A stretch of DNA of 64,000 nucleotides, from NCBI RefSeq assembly GCF_014641075.1, contig NZ_BMHP01000006.1, positions 1 to 64,000 of the forward strand, read 5' to 3'. Each line of letters begins with the position of its first letter. Position 1 is the first letter of the stretch. The translations under genes and the position numbers were made by a program. The notes beneath the pieces were generated by a model, which saw only the letters and a list, made by a program, of their open reading frames with translations, made no database searches and was not told the DNA's origin. This stretch comes from Paenibacillus nasutitermitis (GTDB lineage Bacteria; Bacillota; Bacilli; Paenibacillales; Paenibacillaceae). Shown here in pieces: positions 58,961 to 64,000 of this stretch.

Positions 58961-59380
58961 TTAATTTCGGTCGCGAAGACGGTCCATAATCCGGTAAGCT
59001 GCTGCTGCCGATTGTGGTTTCTTATCCGATTCTTTGGGAGCTTGCTGCGCTTTGGCTCGGTTCACATCCGCAAGCAGGCGGGTTTTGCAGTCCAGGCAAA
59101 GATTCCCTTCACGGATCAGCGTGCCGCAGGCTTCGCAAGGGTAGGACATATTGGGTGCGCCAACCAGAGAAATCCGGCCTTCCCGAATAAATTTCGTGAT
59201 TTGTTTAATCGTGACTTCCGTTGCGTCAGAAAGTACGTTGATCGTCGCACCTTTGTTCTTGCGCAGATAATCCGCGCAGATCTGGTACTCCTGATCGATA
59301 ATTTTCATACAAGCGGGACATACATCCCGAAAGTTCTTGGCAAACAATTTGCCGCAGCGTGGGCAGTTATCGAGTTCCAT
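58961..59380 (-). CDS. yvyF: YvyF-type flagellar operon zinc-ribbon protein
   Basis: A 139-aa protein starting MELDNCPRCGKLFAKNFRDVC (the frame opens 14 codons earlier without a site; GGAGGC precedes this ATG). Two zinc ribbons are visible: CPRCGKLF...CPACMKIIDQ and CEACGTLIREGNLCLDC. Between them lies an MerR-like or HTH-like stretch (INVLSDATEVTIKQITKFIR, EGRIS). It occupies the yvyF position before flgM. Its role is unknown; a DNA-binding regulator is plausible. Confidence 0.9.
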   Translation of the reverse strand: MELDNCPRCGKLFAKNFRDVCPACMKIIDQEYQICADYLRKNKGATINVLSDATEVTIKQITKFIREGRISLVGAPNMSYPCEACGTLIREGNLCLDCKTRLLADVNRAKAQQAPKESDKKPQSAAAAYRIMDRLRDRN

Positions 59381-59415
59381 GCCTCCTTGCCTCCTTCCAG
59401 AACACCTACAGTACG

Positions 59416-59622
59416 TGTTCAAAAAGTCCGTTTTTCAGAATCGAGAAGGTTGGAAGAAGCGAGGGAATGAGGAGGCAGCGTAGGCTAAACCTACGTGAGC
59501 ACCTGAGGGTTTTCATAAGAAAACCTGCTTCGGAAGCATGCCCTTAGTCCCGGCTGAATCCAAGATTCTTGTGTGAGTTACCTCTTGATTGACTTCGTCA
59601 TCAAAAAGGGACTTTTTGAACA
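59416..59622. repeat. 207-bp MITE-like repeat with 20-bp inverted ends
   Basis: The ends are TGTTCAAAAAGTCCGTTTTT (59416-59435) and the inverse of TGTTCAAAAAGTCCCTTTTT (59603-59622), one mismatch. The interior has no ORF with a start site and contains a second short inverted section (TAGGCTAAACCTACG near 59482-59496). It resembles short non-coding intergenic repeats common in Paenibacillus (memory, not searched). It lies between yvyF and comFC. Confidence 0.75.
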
Positions 59623-59711
59623 ACCTCTTACAGGTTGTTTATATTCTAACTTATATTTTGCCATAATACATCCTTTTTTTCAGCAACCAATTGTGCCCCC
59701 CCGGTTCAACA

Positions 59712-60560
59712 TCACGATCTAGCGAGAGTCAAAATATAAATTTCCGGCCCTGCAGCCAGCCTGTTCCGGCGGAATGCCTCTTCAACAGCCTGTGCGCATG
59801 CATTGACTGTGCTTCCCGTCGTATAAATATCGTCCACAATCAATACCCGCCGTCTGGAATGCCCCGCCGGATCCTTCGTATGTAGATCCGATAGCCCCCG
59901 AAGCATGGCCGCGAGCCGGGTATCGTCCACCGTAAAAAGATGCTCGGAATCACGCAGCCGCGCCCCCCTTGTTTTGAAGCTTTGTTTTTCGCTGTGCCGT
60001 GTCCTCTTTAACAGATTAAACAGGGGAAGCCCGCTGCGCTCCGCAATCATCGCGGCAAGCCGCTCCGCCTGGTTGAAACCCCGCTCCAGCAGACGCTGCT
60101 CGCTGACCGGCACCGGAATGACGACATCGATCGAAAAAGCTTCCGTCCTGCCCGACATTTCTTTCACCAATCGCTGATATGCGGTAAAGAGCATTTCGCC
60201 CAGCAGCGGAGCAATCGCTTCATGACCGCGGTATTTGTATAAAGCAAGCCATTCCCGGATCAGCGGATTATAGCGGACTGCGCTGCGGTTGCAAATAAAG
60301 GCCGTATCCTCGCGGCGCAGGCAATCCGGGCAGCGCTCGGCCCGCCCGCAAACAGGGCAATGGATAACCCGAATCCAGGGGATAGCGTGCTTGCAGTCTC
60401 TGCATAATGCGGATAAACCATCATCCGCCGCATGGCGTGACAGGCTGCCGCACATCAAACATGTTCTGGTGGATGGCGCCAGCAAAGCGGTCAGGCTATG
60501 AATGGCTTTGGGCAATGTTTGGTGCAGCAGCGTCCAGAAAGACGGCATGGCTTCGTTCAC
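59712..60560 (-). CDS. comFC: Competence protein ComFC (phosphoribosyltransferase-type)
   Basis: The 282-aa protein has N-terminal zinc-ribbon Cys pairs (CLMCGSLS...CRDCKHA, CPVCGRAERCPDC) and a C-terminal PRTase domain with the PRPP-binding motif VLIVDDIYTTGSTV. IPVPVSEQRLLERGFNQAERLA is the typical ComF signature (in two parts). It is needed for DNA uptake in transformation. Its start overlaps the comFA stop by 4 nt (ATGA). Confidence 0.94.
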   Translation of the reverse strand: MNEAMPSFWTLLHQTLPKAIHSLTALLAPSTRTCLMCGSLSRHAADDGLSALCRDCKHAIPWIRVIHCPVCGRAERCPDCLRREDTAFICNRSAVRYNPLIREWLALYKYRGHEAIAPLLGEMLFTAYQRLVKEMSGRTEAFSIDVVIPVPVSEQRLLERGFNQAERLAAMIAERSGLPLFNLLKRTRHSEKQSFKTRGARLRDSEHLFTVDDTRLAAMLRGLSDLHTKDPAGHSRRRVLIVDDIYTTGSTVNACAQAVEEAFRRNRLAAGPEIYILTLARS

Positions 60561-62641
60561 TCCTTTCCGGTTGCGAGCAGATAGCCCTTTCTCCTTGCGA
60601 TTCTGTTCATGCTCCTGATCTGGCCAATTGCCGACAGCTGCGGCCTGGTTCGTGCCGACGCGCAGAAATAGACGCTGCCGGCCGGATCGTCCTTGGATCT
60701 GCCCGCACGGCCCGCCATCTGTACGAGCGAGGCAGCGTCGAATAATCTGCCATCGGCATCCAGAATAAACACATCACTCTTGGCCACCGTCACGCCCCGT
60801 TCCAATATCGTGGTCGTAACCAGCATGCGGATGCTGCGGTCGCGAAAATGAAGCACCTTCTCCGCACGCTCCCCGTCCTTGGAGGAGGTACCGTCTATCG
60901 CAATGCCCGGAAATAGAGGCCGAAGCCTCCCCACAAGCGGCAGGACATCGCGAATTTGCTGGACGAAGACGAATACCTGGGCTCCTCTTGCGATGGACGT
61001 TCGTAGCGCGGAAAGAAGCCGCTGCGGCAAATTCCGCTGCCGCAGCATCATCTTCACAGGCGGGATCTGAATAAGCTTGGGCACCGGGAGCGGATGCCGG
61101 TGAAACCGGACAGGTACGCGTACATGAGTCAAACGCCCAAACCGGGCGGCACGCTGCAATGCCGCCGGCGGCGTGGCCGAAAGCATAACGGTCGTCCCCC
61201 CTGGCTTGCAGACGCGCTCTGCCGCAAAATGAAGCATAGGATCGTTATGGTATGGGAAAGCGTCAAGCTCGTCGATCACCACCAGGTCAAACGCGTGTCG
61301 AAAACGAAACAGTTGATGGGTAGTCGCGATCGTCAATTCCCCGTACTCCCAGCGCTGCATGCTGCCCCCGTACAAGGTGACGATAGCTGCTTCCGGGAAA
61401 GCCCTGCGCAGACGGGGATCAAGCTCCAGCACGACATCGCGCCTTGGCGTTGCGATCAATGCGCGGCCGCCCGACTGCAGGCAGGCTTCGATGAGCGGGA
61501 AGATCATTTCCGTTTTGCCTGCTCCGGTGACAGCCCAGAGCAGAAACCTGCGCTGATGCTCCGAGGAATCGGTCCCGGTAAAATATCCCGCTAGCCGCTG
61601 AAGCCAAGTGATACTCCTGTCAGCGTCGCTGCCATCCATATAATTCAGTGCCGCAGCCGTTGCCGCACCCTGCGCCGGACTAAGATTCCAGCGTGCAAGC
61701 CTGCTATCACTAGTATGTCTTTGCGGCTGCGTTCCATTGGCTGGTGCCGGCATCATCTGCGGTACATCTGCTGCTCTAACGGCCTGTTCAGGCAAACCGC
61801 TGACAAGCAGACTGCACTCGCGGCTGCGTCCCATGGTCAGACATGCCTCGCAATAGGCACAGTCCTGTCCGCATGCTGCACAGGCTGTCCGCCTCAAACG
61901 GGCTGCCGTACTTCCGCAGCGCTGGCATTGCAAAAGTTCTCCCGCCTTCCAGGGAAACCTGACGCGCCTCCCTTTCCCTGCATGAACCTGCTGCCCGGAT
62001 ACCGCGTTTCCCAGGTTCAGCAGACCGAGTAGCGACGCCAACTGAAGAGCGGGAGCCGCCGTGCTCCACGTCACTTGCGCCTCCTCTTTATGAGGGGCGG
62101 CAAATCCCTCCTCATCGGCAAGCAGTGCACAAGCTTCGCCGGCAAGGAGCAGCCGCCCCCGCAGCAGACCGGCTGCCCGGCATGCTTGCCGGGCCAGTTC
62201 CCGGGCAGCCGGGAGCTGAGCCGCAAAATCCGGAACGTCATAAGCCGCGCCTTCCAAACCCGGCACCATAATCTGCTTGTCTATTGACGACTCACGGATC
62301 AGGGATGCAAGGTGATTCCGGATTTCATTTGCAGCTGTCGTATTTCCGATAGAACCGGGCCAATACTTTCTGATCCGTTCCACCTGACCGAGCGGTAGCA
62401 GGCTTGGCCAAATGATGAACTCCCCATGCCTTGGCTGATTGAGAACATGACGGTTGGCTAATTCCCACAAAACAGTCCCCATCCCCTCGTTTCCCGATGC
62501 TTCTTGTATCTCCGCCGCCGCACGGTGCGCCTCATCCCGGAATGCGGGTTGAAGCCAGTACGCTCTATCCACTTGAGGTGCTAAGGACCAGAAAACCTGC
62601 CATTCCCTTGCAAGTTTCACCGCGTAAAGCTCTACCTTCAA
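60557..62641 (-). CDS. comFA: Late competence DNA-uptake helicase ComFA
   Basis: The 694-aa SF2 helicase powers ssDNA import. It has an N-terminal Cys4 zinc finger (CQRCGSTAARLRRTACAACG, with extra Cys in CAYCEACL), Walker A AVTGAGKTEMIFPL, a DELD box (VVIDELDAFPY) in place of DEAD, motif III MLSATPPA, and motifs V/VI RSIRMLVTTTILERGVTVAKSDVF ... VQMAGRAGRSKDD (in parts). It starts with TTG; GGGGCGGTGAT lies upstream. The N-terminal ~250 aa is long and divergent from B. subtilis ComFA. No ComK-box pair (AAAA-N5-TTTT) was seen upstream. Confidence 0.93.
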   Translation of the reverse strand: MKVELYAVKLAREWQVFWSLAPQVDRAYWLQPAFRDEAHRAAAEIQEASGNEGMGTVLWELANRHVLNQPRHGEFIIWPSLLPLGQVERIRKYWPGSIGNTTAANEIRNHLASLIRESSIDKQIMVPGLEGAAYDVPDFAAQLPAARELARQACRAAGLLRGRLLLAGEACALLADEEGFAAPHKEEAQVTWSTAAPALQLASLLGLLNLGNAVSGQQVHAGKGRRVRFPWKAGELLQCQRCGSTAARLRRTACAACGQDCAYCEACLTMGRSRECSLLVSGLPEQAVRAADVPQMMPAPANGTQPQRHTSDSRLARWNLSPAQGAATAAALNYMDGSDADRSITWLQRLAGYFTGTDSSEHQRRFLLWAVTGAGKTEMIFPLIEACLQSGGRALIATPRRDVVLELDPRLRRAFPEAAIVTLYGGSMQRWEYGELTIATTHQLFRFRHAFDLVVIDELDAFPYHNDPMLHFAAERVCKPGGTTVMLSATPPAALQRAARFGRLTHVRVPVRFHRHPLPVPKLIQIPPVKMMLRQRNLPQRLLSALRTSIARGAQVFVFVQQIRDVLPLVGRLRPLFPGIAIDGTSSKDGERAEKVLHFRDRSIRMLVTTTILERGVTVAKSDVFILDADGRLFDAASLVQMAGRAGRSKDDPAGSVYFCASARTRPQLSAIGQIRSMNRIARRKGYLLATGKE

Positions 62642-62704
62642 GCGATCACCGCCCCTTTGTACCCATCACCGATTCCGACCATTCTCCAACCCCCAAATGA
62701 ACAC

Positions 62705-62752
62705 AAAAAAGCACACCCGCCAGCTGCCTCAGGCAGCGGTACGTGTGTGCTT
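62705..62752 (-). terminator. Terminator upstream of comFA
   Basis: The minus strand has AAGCACAC...GTGTGCTT with an inner perfect GCTGCCT/AGGCAGC stem, followed by TTTTTTGTG. It lies 190 bp past the 62942-63388 gene stop. Confidence 0.85.
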
Positions 62753-62857
62753 CACTCGTCCGATATTTGTATAGGCCTAATTATACTCCGACCTCCTCCT
62801 ATTAGCAATCCTGATATAACCCAATGAACACCGAATTCCTCGCGGGCTCGCGTTGCG

Positions 62858-62943
62858 TTTCAAAGAAGAAACGGCTAACGCCTTCCTTTGCAGTGAAGCC
62901 AAGCTTCTTCCCTTAGAAATATAGCCTGGTATAGGTGAAACTT
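62858..62943 (-). repeat. Dispersed intergenic repeat, copy B
   Basis: Read on the minus strand it starts TTTCACCTATACCAGG, contains TCTAAGGGAAGAAGCTTGGC and ends GCCGTTTCTTCTTTG. It matches copy A (14939-15025) at about 70% of aligned positions by eye, in opposite orientation, in the spacer before comFA. Confidence 0.6.
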
Positions 62944-63388
62944 AACCTTTCTTATATTTTAAAGGAAGCTTCGCCAGCTCAGCAGGCATTCCGAGATCGA
63001 CAACGATCTCCTCCTCCGCGAGAAGCGGGCTTTCCTGCTCCCCCCCGGCAAACACATTTCCACTGGATATGGCGCTGACTTCTGCGAGATCGCGCTTCTG
63101 GCAGGCAATATCCACCGACATCCCACATCGTGCAAAATTCCCCGCAATCCGCATGGTGTCGTCCTCGCAGCCCTTGTCGATCACAGAAACCTTGATTTCT
63201 CTGCCGGTCCGGAGGGATAAACGGCGAAGCGAATACATGTACCATTCCATCATGTTCTGCTCGTTGCCGGCAATCAGGACATAATGCTTGCTCAATGGTT
63301 TGCGTTTGCCTGTAAGCGCATAAGCCAGATGCACCGAAGCCGCAGCCAAGACGTAACAACCGAGAATTCCCAGCAAAATCGGAATCAA
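62942..63388 (-). CDS. Small membrane-anchored protein of unknown function
   Basis: The 148-aa protein starts with TTG at 63388, 8 nt after AAAGGAGG; a GTG three codons earlier overlaps that site. One N-terminal membrane helix (MIPILLGILGCYVLAAASVH) is followed by a cytoplasmic or external soluble domain containing HYVLIAGNEQNMMEWYMYSL and IKVSVIDKGCEDDTMRIAG, a pattern reminiscent of small Rossmann-like folds. It does not resemble DegV-family YviA, which holds this place in B. subtilis. A 213-aa frame overlapping it (62979-63620) is a shadow. Function unknown. Confidence 0.7.
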   Translation of the reverse strand: MIPILLGILGCYVLAAASVHLAYALTGKRKPLSKHYVLIAGNEQNMMEWYMYSLRRLSLRTGREIKVSVIDKGCEDDTMRIAGNFARCGMSVDIACQKRDLAEVSAISSGNVFAGGEQESPLLAEEEIVVDLGMPAELAKLPLKYKKG

Positions 63389-63502
63389 GGCAGCCACCTC
63401 CTTTTTGTGACATCATATGCCGTTCACCGCCTATGAGTGCGCAACTTCGCGGACAAGTCACATAAAAAGGCATTCGGGTCCATGTTGGCACATCTGCAAG
63501 CA

Positions 63503-63534
63503 CAAAAAAGAGCCTCCGCCTGAACGGGTGCTCT
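63503..63534 (-). terminator. degU-like gene terminator
   Basis: The minus strand has AGAGCACCCG / CGGAGGCTCT with two mismatched positions and a TTCAGG-type loop, followed by TTTTTTG. It lies about 30 bp past the stop. Confidence 0.6.
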
Positions 63535-63564
63535 TCTTCGCTCCATATGTAAGGCAGCGTCTGG

Positions 63565-64000
63565 CTACAGGGTAACCCAGCCAAACTTGATGGAATTAAT
63601 GACTGCTTGCGTCCGGTCATCTACTTCCATTTTTTGCAAAATACTGCTAACATGGTTTTTAACCGTTTTTTCGCTGATAAACAGATATTCGCCAATCATT
63701 TTGTTGCTTTTGCCTTCAGCCATCAAACGCAGCACTTCCGCTTCGCGCCGAGTCAGCGGATTGTTCTCGCTTGGCACAAATTTCACGCCCGCTTCACGTC
63801 CTGCCGCTGCTCCTGAGGTGGAACCGATTTCGTCCAAATAGGTCATCCGGCGCAGCTGATTGATCAGCTTGCCCGTCACTTTAGGGTGAATGTAGGCGTA
63901 GCCGCTCACGACCGAGCGAATAGCGTTAGCCAAAGCCTCCGCTTCCATGTCTTTAAGCAAATAACCGGATGCGCCCTTGCGAAGAGTTTCAAACACATAG
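63565..64000 (-). CDS. degU: Response regulator DegU-like, C-terminal part (partial)
   Basis: The gene enters from the right edge; 144 aa of the C-terminal end are present. It contains the end of the receiver domain (KGASGYLLKDMEAEALANAI, then IHPKVTGKLINQLRRM), a linker, and the LuxR-type HTH (NNPLTRREAEVLRLMAEGKSN, LFISEKTVKNHVSSILQKM, DDRTQAVINSIKFGWV). These segments match DegU closely. In B. subtilis DegU controls secreted enzymes, competence and flagella; degS-degU sits upstream of comF, as here. Confidence 0.93.
   Translation of the reverse strand, partial: YVFETLRKGASGYLLKDMEAEALANAIRSVVSGYAYIHPKVTGKLINQLRRMTYLDEIGSTSGAAAGREAGVKFVPSENNPLTRREAEVLRLMAEGKSNKMIGEYLFISEKTVKNHVSSILQKMEVDDRTQAVINSIKFGWVTL

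Noticed and set aside
59482..59496. Direct or inverted short repeats as a CRISPR-like array near 59.4-59.6 kb
   Set aside because: Only one pair of inverted ends with no regular repeat-spacer pattern; fits a MITE-like element better.
62642..62704. ComK box before comFA
   Set aside because: No AAAA-N5-TTTT pairs at the expected spacing could be found in the spacer.
62979..63620. 213-aa minus-strand ORF overlapping the small membrane protein gene and the degU-like end
   Set aside because: Runs through the degU terminator and stop; Cys/Arg/Gly-rich shadow composition; the alternative frame has a perfect ribosome binding site and membrane helix.

Overview
The window looks like a chromosomal segment of a Paenibacillus-type member of the Bacillales: moderately high GC, strong AGGAGG-type ribosome binding sites, a Gram-positive rRNA leader, an SLH-domain surface protein, and a gene order that follows the Bacillus subtilis degU-comF-flg-hag-fliD-hpf-secA-prfB and ftsEX-ctpB-minJ-uvrAB neighbourhoods. 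The genus is an inference from overall resemblance; no search was run. No phage, complete insertion sequence, CRISPR array or tRNA gene was seen.

Layout, left to right. 1-137 is the 5' end of a 16S rRNA gene read leftward, with its leader and a strong promoter (277-305). 656-6336 is pcrB-pcrA-ligA, all leftward. Upstream of pcrB (6355-10811) is a compact signalling cassette: a BTAD-type transcriptional regulator, a membrane protein that fuses a PP2C (RsbU/SpoIIE-like) phosphatase to an RsbW-like kinase, and a STAS anti-anti-sigma protein. Next come a U32 peptidase/rRNA hydroxylation-type protein, a sugar phosphate isomerase/epimerase-like protein (rightward), a CAP-SLH surface protein, a small membrane protein, and uvrB-uvrA under a promoter with a near-consensus LexA/DinR box. 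A motAB-type stator pair reads rightward from the uvrB promoter region.

24532-30432 is a leftward cell-division and wall cluster (ftsE, ftsX, an M23 coiled-coil endopeptidase, ctpB, minJ). It is followed by a rightward VanW/YoaR-like protein and a small conserved protein of unknown function. 33199-41574 is a complete leftward arginine operon, argCJBDFGH. 41837-47826 holds a YitT-type membrane protein, prfB with its +1 programmed frameshift, secA, hpf and a cold-shock protein.

48009-59380 is a late flagellar regulon: yvyF, flgM, flgN, flgK, flgL, yviE, fliW, csrA, hag, fliB, flaG, fliD, fliS and a fliT-like gene. Three SigD-type promoters are readable (upstream of flgM, hag and flaG), and the hag leader has a textbook CsrA-binding hairpin, so the FliW-CsrA-Hag homeostatic switch is present with its target site. 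comFA-comFC (DNA uptake) follow, then a small TTG-initiated membrane-anchored protein and the 3' part of a degU-like response regulator cut by the window edge.

The observations most worth following are: the flgM SigD promoter, whose -10 box forms the 5' arm of the yvyF terminator, so the terminator should act on read-through but not on SigD transcripts; the fused phosphatase-kinase partner-switching cassette with a BTAD regulator beside pcrB; paired hairpins between hag and fliB; and two families of short dispersed intergenic repeats.
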